In this document: positions 54,698-63,316 of the stretch, one piece after another
Layout: each line of letters opens with the position of its first letter
How positions within the stretch are numbered: the stretch's first letter is position 1
Assembly (NCBI GenBank): GCA_022819905.1
Contig: JAJEGJ010000089.1
Location: 1-64,000, forward strand
DNA length: 64,000 bases
DNA from: Alphaproteobacteria bacterium
GTDB taxonomy: Bacteria; Pseudomonadota; Alphaproteobacteria; TMED109
Direction of reading: 5' to 3'
Position numbers and translations under genes: made by a program
Notes under the pieces: model-generated
What the model was told of the DNA's origin: nothing
Database searches by the model: none
What the model saw: the letters and a program-made list of their open reading frames with translations, nothing else

Positions 54698-55716
54698 CCA
54701 GCCCTCCGAGCGATGTTGACTGGATCGTACCGCAGGACGTCCTGCCGATGCGGATCGACCGGCTGATCGCCGCCAGGCTGGAAAACCTGAGCCGGACGCG
54801 GGCCAAGGCGTTGATCGAAGGGGGCGAGGTGGCTGTGGACGGCGCGCTCGTCCGCGACCCTGCGCGCATCGTGCACCCCGGCACCAGGGTCTCGGTCCGG
54901 CTTCCGCCCCCGGTCGCCCCAACGCAGCCGGCCGCGAGCATTCCCCTCGACATCATCCACGAGGACGAGCACCTGATCGTCGTCAACAAGCAGCCTGGCC
55001 TCGTCGTACACCCCGCTCCCGGCCATCGTGAAGACACCCTGGTGAACGCCCTCATCGCGCACTGCGGCGACCGCCTCTCCGGCATCGGTGGCGTCGCCCG
55101 GCCTGGCATCGTGCACCGCCTGGACCGCGACACATCCGGGCTCCTCGTCGTGGCCAAGACGGATGAAGCGCACATTCGGCTGGCGGCGGCCATCTCAGCT
55201 CGGGAAGTGGAGCGTGCCTACCGGGCGGTCTGCTGGAAAGTACCCGTCCCGAGAGCCGGCCGCATCGACGGCGCCATCGGCCGACATCCTCGGCATCGGA
55301 CCCGGATGGCGGTGGTTGCGCGAGGTGGGCGTGCAGCGGATACGCGATATCGGACGCTGTACGACGTGGACGGCGAAGTCAGCCTGCTGGAGTGCCAGCT
55401 GGGAACCGGACGCACGCATCAGGTTCGCGTGCACATGGCTTCGGTACATTGCCCGCTGGTGGGCGACACGCTCTACGGCCGCGCACGTACGCCACGGGCG
55501 AGGCTCGATCCGTCGCTCAGCGCCCAGCTCGCCGCCTTTCCCCGGCAGGCGCTCCATGCCTACCGCCTCGCACTGACCCATCCCGCCACCGGGTCACCGC
55601 TCTGCTTCGAAGCCAGTCCCCCGCGCGATTTCGAACGCCTGCTGGCGGCGATGCAGGCAGCTCGGAAAACTCCAACCCCGGCCCTTGATGGAACGGCTCC
55701 GAAGCGTCATCTATAA
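54688..55716 (+). CDS. rluD: RluA-family 23S rRNA pseudouridine synthase (RluD type)
   Basis: This is a 342-residue RluA-family enzyme that turns uridines in large-subunit rRNA into pseudouridine. An N-terminal S4 RNA-binding domain (MRIDRLIAARLENLSRTRAKALIEGG) precedes the catalytic domain with the active Asp in GIVHRLDRDTSGLLVVAK and GTGRTHQVRVHMA. The start is GTG 54688, supported by domain position; it overlaps the divergent DUF6476-type start. RluD is the likely paralogue, but RluC cannot be excluded. Confidence 0.88.
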   Translation: MNPSSPPSDVDWIVPQDVLPMRIDRLIAARLENLSRTRAKALIEGGEVAVDGALVRDPARIVHPGTRVSVRLPPPVAPTQPAASIPLDIIHEDEHLIVVNKQPGLVVHPAPGHREDTLVNALIAHCGDRLSGIGGVARPGIVHRLDRDTSGLLVVAKTDEAHIRLAAAISAREVERAYRAVCWKVPVPRAGRIDGAIGRHPRHRTRMAVVARGGRAADTRYRTLYDVDGEVSLLECQLGTGRTHQVRVHMASVHCPLVGDTLYGRARTPRARLDPSLSAQLAAFPRQALHAYRLALTHPATGSPLCFEASPPRDFERLLAAMQAARKTPTPALDGTAPKRHL

Positions 55717-55770
55717 GGGACAAGTCCCCCTTACTCCCAACACTCCGCTGCGTCTCTGGGCAGTTCCCGC

Positions 55771-56700
55771 ATGGCCAACCTTGCTCTGCCGGTCCTTACA
55801 CAAACGGGGCTCGCACGCTACCTGAAGGAAATCAACCGGTTTCCCATGCTGAGCCGGGAAGAGGAATACATGGACGCCACGGCCTGGCGTCAGCATCAGG
55901 ACATCGATGCGGCCCACCGGCTCGTGACCAGCCACCTGCGCCTTGCCGCAAAGATCGCGATGCGCTTCCGAGGGTACGGCTTGCCGGTGACCGACCTGAT
56001 CCAGGAGGCCAACATTGGGTTGATGGAAGCGGTCAAGAGGTTCGATCCAGAAAGGGGGTTCCGTCTCTCGACCTATGCAATGTGGTGGATTCGGGCAGCG
56101 GTCACCGAGTACGTGCTGCACTCCTGGTCACTCGTGAAGATCGGCACCACGGCCGCCCAGAAGAAACTGTTCTTCGGGCTGCGCCGGATGAAGAACGACC
56201 TCAAGCTCATCGACAGCGGGGACCTCGCTCCCGAGCAGGTGCAGGAAATCGCCCGGCGCATGGACGTCCCGGAGCGGGAGGTGGTGTCAATGAACCGGCG
56301 ACTCGCCGGCGCGGACCAGTCGCTGAACGCCCCAGTGGGAGACACCGAAGACGGCTCCGAATGGCTGGACTGGGTGGAAAGCGACGAGGACGACATCGAA
56401 GAGGCATTGGCCGAGTCCGAGGAACTGGCGCAACGACGAGCCCTCCTGGGCCGGGCCCTCGCGGAACTGAATGACCGCGAGCGCCGGATCTTCACCGAGC
56501 GCCGGCTACGGGAGCCGGTGCGCACGCTGGAATCGCTGAGTGAGGAATTCGGTGTCAGCCGTGAGAGAATTCGTCAGATCGAAGTCCGTGCGTTCCAGAA
56601 GGTGCAGGCATCCATGCGCGATGCCGTCGCAAGGAGCGAAACGGTGCCGATGGCGCTGAAGGCACTTCCCCCCTCGGATCAGGTTGTCGACGCGCTCTGA
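55771..56700 (+). CDS. rpoH: RNA polymerase heat-shock sigma factor RpoH (sigma-32)
   Basis: RpoH directs transcription of heat-shock genes. The 309-residue protein has region 2 (SHLRLAAKIAMRFRGYGLP, STYAMWWIRAAVTEYVL), the RpoH box (QKKLFFGLRRMKNDL, usual form QRKLFFNLR) and region 4 ([23 protein letters not shown]). It lies 54 bases after the RluA-type gene. Confidence 0.96.
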   Translation: MANLALPVLTQTGLARYLKEINRFPMLSREEEYMDATAWRQHQDIDAAHRLVTSHLRLAAKIAMRFRGYGLPVTDLIQEANIGLMEAVKRFDPERGFRLSTYAMWWIRAAVTEYVLHSWSLVKIGTTAAQKKLFFGLRRMKNDLKLIDSGDLAPEQVQEIARRMDVPEREVVSMNRRLAGADQSLNAPVGDTEDGSEWLDWVESDEDDIEEALAESEELAQRRALLGRALAELNDRERRIFTERRLREPVRTLESLSEEFGVSRERIRQIEVRAFQKVQASMRDAVARSETVPMALKALPPSDQVVDAL

Positions 56701-56715
56701 CACCTGACCCATGCG

Positions 56716-56756
56716 GAAGAAGCTTCTTCGCCGGCAACATCCCGGTCGCGCGACCG
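56716..56756. terminator. Two perfect palindromes between convergent rpoH and kinase genes
   Basis: GAAGAAGCTTCTTC (56716-56729) and CGGTCGCGCGACCG (56743-56756) are each 14-base perfect inverted repeats, 13 bases apart, in the 153-base gap between convergent genes. They could act as transcript-end hairpins on both strands or as protein sites. No T run follows either. Confidence 0.4.
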
Positions 56757-56853
56757 CGGGCTGACCAGCATGGTCCGCACCGGAAACAGCGCCAGAAACA
56801 ATCGTGTCCGTCGCGGGATACAGGGGACGCACGGCTAGGCGCCGGGCTCCATA

Positions 56854-59232
56854 TCACCGGACGGAAGGCTGCGCAGCGCCGGGTCTTGCCATGCGGTAGC
56901 CAACGCCCCGCTCGCTGAAAATCCAGCTCGGCCGGGCCGCGTCGTCGCCCAGCTTTCGGCGCAGCTTCTTCATGACGGTGCGCAACCGACCGGTATCGCC
57001 GGTATGCCGCCTGCCCCAGACCTGGCGGAGCAGCAGATCGAAGGTCGACACCCGTCCGGCGTTGAGCGAAAGGACGCGCAGCAGTTCGTACTCGGTCGCG
57101 GTGAGTGCCGGCGCGCGGCCACCCACGGTCACGCGGCGTGCCTCGTAGTGAATGGCCAGCTCCCCCAGCACGAAGGGCTCCGGCTCTTCCCGCCGGCGCA
57201 ACGCCGCCCGGACCCGTGCCGTCAACTCGGTCGGCGAGAAGGGCTTGACGATGTAGTCCTCGGCGCCGCTTTCGAGCGCCCGGGCGATGGTCTTGTCCCT
57301 GCCGTAGCCCGAGATGAAAATCACCGGAAGATCGGCCAGTTCCGGAACGCTCTCCATCAGCTCCATTCCATCGGTCCCCGACAGCATCAGGTCGAGCAGA
57401 ACCAGCCGGGGTTTCTTCTCCTCGATAATCCGAGACAAGTCCTCATGCTCTCTGGTTGCTGCCGGGGCGTAGCCCGCCGCGGTCAACGCGTCACAGACAA
57501 GGCGCAGCGATCGCGGGTCGTCGTCCACCACCAGAATTGGAATGGGCTCACGCCCGACGGCTGGTGGACGAGGCCGTTCGAGGCCCGCCACGGCCACGGC
57601 GATTTCGTTCTCCTTCTCAGCCACCGGCAGGGTGAAGGTGAGCCGCGCACCCCTTCCCGTTCCCCCACTGTCGGCGCGGATACGGCCACCGTGGGCCTCC
57701 ACAAGCCCCTTGCAGATGACCAAGCCGAGCCCGGAACCGCGGCCCGGCACACGCGATTCCTCACCGGCACCGAAACTCGTGTACTTCTGGAAGAGCCGGG
57801 GCAAGTCCTCGGCCGGAATGCCGGCGCCTTCGTCAGTGACCGAGACCGCGACGTACACCTCCTCGCGCCTCGCCGAAACCCGGATGGGCGCGACTGCCGG
57901 AGAGCGCTGCGCGGCGTTGGCAAGAAGGTTGTTCAGGACCTGCCCGACACGATGCCTGTCGGCCATGACCCGGGGCAGGTCCGACGGAACGTCGACCAGC
58001 ACCGCGTGTCGCCCGCCACCGGCCAGGAACGCGTTCCGCGCCTGATCCGCCAACGCCCGCACCTCGGTGGGCTCAGACGAAATCGAGAGCGTGCCCGACT
58101 CGATGCGCCCGGCATCGAGCAGGTCACGAATCAAGGCATCCATGTGGTCCGCCTGCTCGTCGATGATGCGCACGAACTGACGCACTTCGTCCGGGTCGAG
58201 CGGCGGAGAGCCCTTCAGCACCGTTGCGGCTGAGCCCTTGATCGAGGTCAGCGGTGCGCGCAACTCATGGCTCACCATGCCCAGAAACTCCGCCCGCATG
58301 CCCTCGAGCTCCTGGAGCAACGCCAAGTCCTGCATCGTGACGACCACTGAGACGACAGCGCCATCATCGGATCGGATCGGGGTCGCATTGATGAGCGTCG
58401 TCACGGTGCGCCCGTCAGGAACCGAAAGTACGACCTCCTCCGCACGCACTGTCGTCGCGCCGCTCAGGACTTCCAGGAGCGAGAATTGGTCGAGCGAAAC
58501 TTCTCGCCCGTCAGCAAACCGACAGGTAATGTCTTCCACCAACTGCTCGAGGTCCCGGCCCGGCGTCAGCAGACTCTCCACGATCCGCCTCGCCTCACGG
58601 TTGAACGACAGCCCATGACCGGACCGGGCATCGACGACCACGACACCCACCGGCGATGTGTCGACCAGAGCCTCGAGGTCTGCGCGTGCGCGCTGTTCGA
58701 CCCCATGTGCACGTGCGTTGGCCAACGCCGTAGCTGCCTGCAAGGCAAACAGCACAAGGATTTCTTCATCCTCGCCAGTGACCTCCGGCGCGCGACCCTC
58801 GTCCGCGAGGAAGACATTGCCCACGAGAACACCTCGGTGACGCAACCTGATGCCGACACAGGTATCGGAGCGCACGAGGTCTGAAGGATCTCCGTCCGTC
58901 CGGACGAAGGCGGGCAAGTCCGCACCCTGCAATGGTGTTGGCAGGTCGCGGAACGGGTCGGCGGACCCGGGACCGTCGGGCCGCTTGACCAGCCGGCCCT
59001 GCTCCCTGGTGCTGAAGCCGGAAGTGGCAAAGTCCTGAACCTTCCTGGCTTCGTCGACACTCACGATCACGCCGTAACGGGCGCCGGTGAGCGCACGGGC
59101 GCTGTCGACGACTTCCTGCAGGACGGTGTGGGCGTCGAGGCTCGCGCTGATGCGCAAGATGGCTGCGCTGAGTCCAGCGATGCGCCCCCTGAGCGCTTCG
59201 AGGTCGTGCTTCCCTGGGTCGTCTCTGCTCAT
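56854..59232 (-). CDS. Single-chain two-component protein: GAF-PAS-histidine kinase-receiver-winged helix
   Basis: This 792-residue cytosolic protein contains a full two-component system. A GAF domain covers about 25-175 and a PAS-like domain 180-300. HisKA has His322 in MVSHELRAP; the HATPase domain has N-box LNNLLANAA, G1 DEGAGIP and G2 GSGLGL. A receiver domain starts at about 565 (DDD at 570-572, phospho-acceptor Asp614 in LLDLMLSG, Lys663), and an OmpR-type DNA-binding domain runs from 690 to 785 (LTATEYELLRVLSLNAGRVSTFDLLLRQVWG, RTVMKKLRRKLG, GVGYRM). There is no transmembrane segment, so the signal is probably cytosolic and sensed by GAF or PAS. ATG 59232 was chosen; an upstream ATG at 59367 adds 45 Cys/Arg-rich residues that would overlap the promoter. 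No target genes can be named; the divergent DUF1302 cluster is a candidate. Confidence 0.9.
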   Translation of the reverse strand: MSRDDPGKHDLEALRGRIAGLSAAILRISASLDAHTVLQEVVDSARALTGARYGVIVSVDEARKVQDFATSGFSTREQGRLVKRPDGPGSADPFRDLPTPLQGADLPAFVRTDGDPSDLVRSDTCVGIRLRHRGVLVGNVFLADEGRAPEVTGEDEEILVLFALQAATALANARAHGVEQRARADLEALVDTSPVGVVVVDARSGHGLSFNREARRIVESLLTPGRDLEQLVEDITCRFADGREVSLDQFSLLEVLSGATTVRAEEVVLSVPDGRTVTTLINATPIRSDDGAVVSVVVTMQDLALLQELEGMRAEFLGMVSHELRAPLTSIKGSAATVLKGSPPLDPDEVRQFVRIIDEQADHMDALIRDLLDAGRIESGTLSISSEPTEVRALADQARNAFLAGGGRHAVLVDVPSDLPRVMADRHRVGQVLNNLLANAAQRSPAVAPIRVSARREEVYVAVSVTDEGAGIPAEDLPRLFQKYTSFGAGEESRVPGRGSGLGLVICKGLVEAHGGRIRADSGGTGRGARLTFTLPVAEKENEIAVAVAGLERPRPPAVGREPIPILVVDDDPRSLRLVCDALTAAGYAPAATREHEDLSRIIEEKKPRLVLLDLMLSGTDGMELMESVPELADLPVIFISGYGRDKTIARALESGAEDYIVKPFSPTELTARVRAALRRREEPEPFVLGELAIHYEARRVTVGGRAPALTATEYELLRVLSLNAGRVSTFDLLLRQVWGRRHTGDTGRLRTVMKKLRRKLGDDAARPSWIFSERGVGYRMARPGAAQPSVR

Positions 59233-59326
59233 GGGCCCATCCCCGGGGGCAGGTCCCGACCAGCGTGGGTCTGAGCGCCGGTCACACCGGCGGCACGTCG
59301 GCGCGGGGCAAACCTTGCGAACGGTG

Positions 59327-59356
59327 ACTATAGTGCCGCCTAGCCGTGCGTCACAA
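59327..59356 (-). promoter_or_regulatory. Candidate sigma-70 promoter for the kinase gene
   Basis: On the minus strand TTGTGA (59351-59356) and TATAGT (59327-59332) are separated by 18 bases, a good vegetative promoter pattern. The -10 lies about 95 bases before the ATG at 59232. If used, it excludes the longer ATG 59367 start. Confidence 0.5.
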
Positions 59357-59643
59357 TTTGGACACAATAATTATCACTTGAGACACTGTACGGACACGAT
59401 ACTTCCTATACGTCTCGGTTATGTCCTTGTGCCTCTCGGCTATGATTGCGTCGTCATGCAGGGCGCAATCAAGGTGTGGATTTGCGTGCTGATGGGTGGT
59501 CGGTTTCACGAAGGGCACAGGGCTTTGATTCGTACTCCGGATCACGGCGGAGCATTGGCTCTCCCAAACCGGGGGATCGCGGTCTTCTCTTCGTTGAGGG
59601 GCCGGACTCAACGCTGCAACACAAACTGCGACGGGGATGGTCC
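59357..59643 (+). promoter_or_regulatory. Upstream region of the DUF1302 gene
   Basis: This AT-richer stretch precedes the DUF1302 gene. It holds two near-identical decamers, CTCGGTTATG and CTCGGCTATG (around 59413-59444), in direct orientation about 22 bases apart, a spacing that suits a dimeric regulator on one DNA face, for example an OmpR-type protein such as the neighbouring kinase-regulator. An in-frame ATG inside this stretch would add residues without signal-peptide character to DUF1302. Confidence 0.35.
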
Positions 59644-61875
59644 ATGAGGAACACCAACGAACCCAACACCGCCACGCGGCTCCTTTGGGAGTGGTTGGCG
59701 GAGCCAGCATGCGCGACACACGGCTTGAGACGCCGCGCCCGGCACGTGATCGGCTCGGCTGCGATGGCGACAGCCGCCACCGGGCTCGTTGTGCTTCTGC
59801 AGGTATCTCCGGCCCAAGCGGTCGAGTTCGGCGAGAACGGGTATCAAGGGAGTTTGGATACCATCATTTCCTACGGCTTGACCTATCGTGTCGAGGAGCG
59901 TGATGACGCCCTTGCCAGCGATACCAACGGGAACGACGGCAATCTCAACTACGACCGCGGCATCGTCAGCAACGCCGCCAAGTTCACCTCGGATCTTGAC
60001 ATCCGGACCGGCGAGTTCGGTGCATTCGTCCGGGCCACGGGTTTCCTCGACTTCGAGAATCAGAACGGAGATCGCCAGCGCACCCCGCTGAGTGACGAGG
60101 CGAAAGAGCGCGTGGGCAGCGACGTCGAGGTCCTCGATGCGTACGTCACCGCCGCATTCGACGCCGGCGACATGCCCATCGACGTCCGGCTGGGCAGGCA
60201 TGTGCTGAACTGGGGGGAGAGCACCTTCATCCCGAACGGCATCAACGCCGTCAACCCGTTCGACGTGAGCAAGCTCAGGCTGCCGGGTTCGGAGCTCCGA
60301 GAAGCGCTGCTGCCCGCGGGACTGGCCTCGGTGGCGGTCGCGCCAACCGACACTCTGTCGGTCGAAGGCTTCTACCAGTTTGACTGGGACGAGACCCGGA
60401 TCGATCCGGTCGGGAGCTACTTCTCGAGCACCGACTACGCGGGACCGGGTGCGAGAAAGGCGGTCGTTACCAACATCTATGAAGGGCTTCTGCCCGGTCA
60501 GCCGCAGCTCTGGGACCAGGGGTTCGGATTTGGCCCGCTGACGGCGGCGATCAATGCGGACCTTGCTGCCTACTCGGTGCCGCACCCCGTGACCGGGGAC
60601 CCGATCCCTGCGCCGCAACGTCCGCAGGCGGCATTCGATGACGACTTCGCGAGTGTGCTGCGCGGCGCGGACCGCGTGCCCGACGACTCCGGCCAGTGGG
60701 GCATGGCGGTGCGGTACCTTGCTGAGGAACTGAACGGTACCGAGTTCGGCTTCTACGTCATCAACTACCACAGCAGGCTGCCCACGGTCGGCGCGCAGAC
60801 CTCGGATCTGGGCAGTGTGCAGGCGGGGCTCTTCGCGGCCGACGCGATCGGCAGGGCAACTTCCACAACCGCGACTACCGTGGGCGCTGCGGCGAGCGCG
60901 GCCGCCGGTGCCGAGATCACCCGCCTCGCCGCAGAGATCACGGAGAGTGTCCAGCAGGCGGTTCGGGCCGGATTGCTCCCGCCGGAGCAAGCGGCACACA
61001 GGATCCAAACGGGAATCAACGACGCCAGAGAAATCGTTGAAGCTGCAGCCCAGGCGCAAGTTGGAGCGCAAGTCGGCGGGATCGCCGCGGCGCTGGCGAT
61101 CGACCGGTACGGGAAGGGAGGGGAGTACTTCCTAGAGTATCCCGAGGACATCCGGCTCGTCGGCGTTAGCTTCAACACGGTGCTCGGCGCTTCAGGCTGG
61201 GCGCTGCAGGGGGAGTACTCCCTGCGTGCCGACGCGCCGCTGCAAAGGGCCGAACGGAAAGTCCTCGAGGACGGTCTCCGGCCGATCATCACGGCGCTTG
61301 GATTGGCTTCCCGCGCGCCGGAGCGTCTCCCCGGCTATCTCGCGGCCTACGAGCCGACGCGGGTGGAGGGCTACGTCCGGCGCGATGTGAGCCAGGTCCA
61401 GGCCACTGCGACCAAGGTCTTCGGGCCCACCATGGGCGCGGACAGCCTCGCGTTCGTCGCGGAAGCCGCGTTGATGCATGTCCACGACATGCCGGACAGG
61501 CGCACGACCCCCCTCGAGAGTCCGGCGGGCGGCATCCTGCCGGCCCCGCCCCCGACGGCGCCCGCCGACACGCCCCATGAAGCCGACGCGGACGCCACCT
61601 CGTGGGGGTACCGGATCGCGGCACGTCTTGACTACAACAACGCGATCGGATCCATCAACCTCTTCCCCTACGCGCAGTTTTTGCACGATGTCGGCGGCAA
61701 CAGCCCCGCACCCAGTGGCCCCTTCGTGGAGGGACGAACCGCGCTGACAGTCGGGATACGCGCCGATTATCTCAGCCGCTGGCAGGCCGACTTCGGCTTC
61801 ACGCAGTACGCGGGCGACGGCAACGAGCTGTTCGACCGCGATTTCATCTCCGCCTCCGTCAAGTACTCGTTCTGA
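59644..61875 (+). CDS. DUF1302 family outer-membrane beta-barrel protein
   Basis: This is a 743-residue exported protein. A long N-terminal region with a signal segment (TAATGLVVLLQVSPAQA) leads to the DUF1302 core: SLDTIISYGLTYRVEERDD, LDAYVTAAFD, RLGRHVLNWGESTFIPNGIN, LEYPEDIRLVGVSFNT, and a C-terminal barrel (LTVGIRADYLSRWQADFGFTQY ending VKYSF). Between about residues 395 and 490 there is an alanine-rich, helical insertion (ATSTTATTVGAAASAAAG, IVEAAAQAQVGAQVGG) that interrupts the barrel pattern. DUF1302 genes are usually paired with DUF1329, as here. They are thought to act in export or uptake of hydrophobic compounds with RND transporters; this is not proven. Confidence 0.85.
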   Translation: MRNTNEPNTATRLLWEWLAEPACATHGLRRRARHVIGSAAMATAATGLVVLLQVSPAQAVEFGENGYQGSLDTIISYGLTYRVEERDDALASDTNGNDGNLNYDRGIVSNAAKFTSDLDIRTGEFGAFVRATGFLDFENQNGDRQRTPLSDEAKERVGSDVEVLDAYVTAAFDAGDMPIDVRLGRHVLNWGESTFIPNGINAVNPFDVSKLRLPGSELREALLPAGLASVAVAPTDTLSVEGFYQFDWDETRIDPVGSYFSSTDYAGPGARKAVVTNIYEGLLPGQPQLWDQGFGFGPLTAAINADLAAYSVPHPVTGDPIPAPQRPQAAFDDDFASVLRGADRVPDDSGQWGMAVRYLAEELNGTEFGFYVINYHSRLPTVGAQTSDLGSVQAGLFAADAIGRATSTTATTVGAAASAAAGAEITRLAAEITESVQQAVRAGLLPPEQAAHRIQTGINDAREIVEAAAQAQVGAQVGGIAAALAIDRYGKGGEYFLEYPEDIRLVGVSFNTVLGASGWALQGEYSLRADAPLQRAERKVLEDGLRPIITALGLASRAPERLPGYLAAYEPTRVEGYVRRDVSQVQATATKVFGPTMGADSLAFVAEAALMHVHDMPDRRTTPLESPAGGILPAPPPTAPADTPHEADADATSWGYRIAARLDYNNAIGSINLFPYAQFLHDVGGNSPAPSGPFVEGRTALTVGIRADYLSRWQADFGFTQYAGDGNELFDRDFISASVKYSF

Positions 61876-61887
61876 GGATCCGAGGCC

Positions 61888-63267
61888 ATGAACGTCATGA
61901 ATGACACGAGAACGACCACGATTCGTCTGGGCGCCGCCCTCGTCCTCGGCTGCGTCCTCGCGGCCCCCGCCGCCGCCGAGATTCCGGCGGAGGAAATTGC
62001 GCGGCTCGGCGCCGACCTTACCCCGCTGGGCGGCGAACGGGCGGGCAACGCCGCGGGCACCATCCCGGAGTGGACCGGCGGCATCACAGAGCCGCCCGCC
62101 GGCTACAGCGTCGGCGAACATCACCGTGATCCGTACGCCGCTGATGAGCCACTGTTCGTCATCGACGCCGGCAACCTGGATGAGCACCGCGACCGGCTCT
62201 CGATCGGACACCAGCGCCTGCTGGAGACGTATCCGAGTTTCAACATGCAGGTCTATCCGACCCGGCGGAGCGCCTCCGTGCCCCAGCGGATCTACGACGC
62301 TACCCGGGAAATCGCCGCCGGCGCCAGACTCGTGGACGACGGCAACGGCGTCGGTGACGCGGTGATCGGCATCCCGTTCCCGATCCCCGCCAACGGCCTG
62401 GAGGTGATCTGGAACCACTTGCTGCGCTACCGGGGCGAGTCGGTGGCGTGCACCATCGGCCAAGCCGCGGTCACCCGCAGTGGCGACTTCACGCTGGTGA
62501 AGCAGAGCCTCGAGATCGAGTTGCGCTACTCGCTCCCGGACATGACGCTGGAGGAGCTCGGCAACACGATGATCCTGTTCAAGCAGGAAACGCTCGCGCC
62601 GGCCCGGCTCGCAGGCGATATCGTCCTGGTGCACGAGACCATGAACCAGTTCCGCGAGCCGCGGAACGCCTGGACCTACAACCCCGGCCAGCGCCGGGTA
62701 CGGCGAGCGCCGAACATCGCCTACGACAACCCCGGCACGTCGGCCGACGGCCTCCGAACCGCTGATCAGCTCGACATGTTCAACGGGGCCGTGGACCGCT
62801 ACGACTGGGAGCTCGTCGGCAAGCGCGAGCTGTATGTCCCGTACAACTCGTACCGGCTGCACAGCGGTGACCTCGCGTTCACCGACATCCTGCATCCCCT
62901 TCACGTCAATCCGGAACTGCTGCGCTACGAGCTGCACCGGGTCTGGGTAGTGGAGGCCACGCTCAAGGAGGGCGCGACCCACATCTACAAGCGGCGCACC
63001 CTGTACGTCGACGAGGATTCGTGGCAGATCATGGTCGGGGACATCTACGACAACCGCGACCAGCTCTGGCGGGTGTCCGAAGCCCACATCGTCAATTACT
63101 ACGAGAAACCGCTGGTGTGGCCGACGCTTGAGGTGCACACCGATCTTCAGGCCGGCCGCTACCTTGCCTTCGGCCTCGACAACGAGTTCTCGATGTGCAC
63201 GTGGGACCCGGGACTGACGTCCCGCGACTTCACGCCCGCGGCGCTACGCCGCGCAGGCCGGCGGTGA
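61888..63267 (+). CDS. DUF1329 family exported protein
   Basis: This is a 459-residue exported protein with a LolA-like DUF1329 fold. The signal peptide ends at AAPAAAEIP. The family segments LGGERAGNAAGTIPEWTGG, VIGIPFPIPANGLEVIWNHLLRYRG, QRRVRRAPNIAYDNPGTSADGLRTADQLDMFNG and PYNSYRLH are clear. It probably carries a lipid-like substrate across the periplasm to the DUF1302 barrel. It starts 12 bases after DUF1302 and is followed by a YCF48-type gene, the usual cluster order. Confidence 0.88.
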   Translation: MNVMNDTRTTTIRLGAALVLGCVLAAPAAAEIPAEEIARLGADLTPLGGERAGNAAGTIPEWTGGITEPPAGYSVGEHHRDPYAADEPLFVIDAGNLDEHRDRLSIGHQRLLETYPSFNMQVYPTRRSASVPQRIYDATREIAAGARLVDDGNGVGDAVIGIPFPIPANGLEVIWNHLLRYRGESVACTIGQAAVTRSGDFTLVKQSLEIELRYSLPDMTLEELGNTMILFKQETLAPARLAGDIVLVHETMNQFREPRNAWTYNPGQRRVRRAPNIAYDNPGTSADGLRTADQLDMFNGAVDRYDWELVGKRELYVPYNSYRLHSGDLAFTDILHPLHVNPELLRYELHRVWVVEATLKEGATHIYKRRTLYVDEDSWQIMVGDIYDNRDQLWRVSEAHIVNYYEKPLVWPTLEVHTDLQAGRYLAFGLDNEFSMCTWDPGLTSRDFTPAALRRAGRR

Positions 63268-63316
63268 ACGCGGCGCTGAGCGCCTGAATCGCCAGCCGCT
63301 CGGCTGCCACCCCGGG

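Noticed and set aside
61192..63138. A 648-residue minus-strand ORF over DUF1302/DUF1329
   Set aside because: It is antisense to two clear genes and has no recognisable domain or ribosome site.
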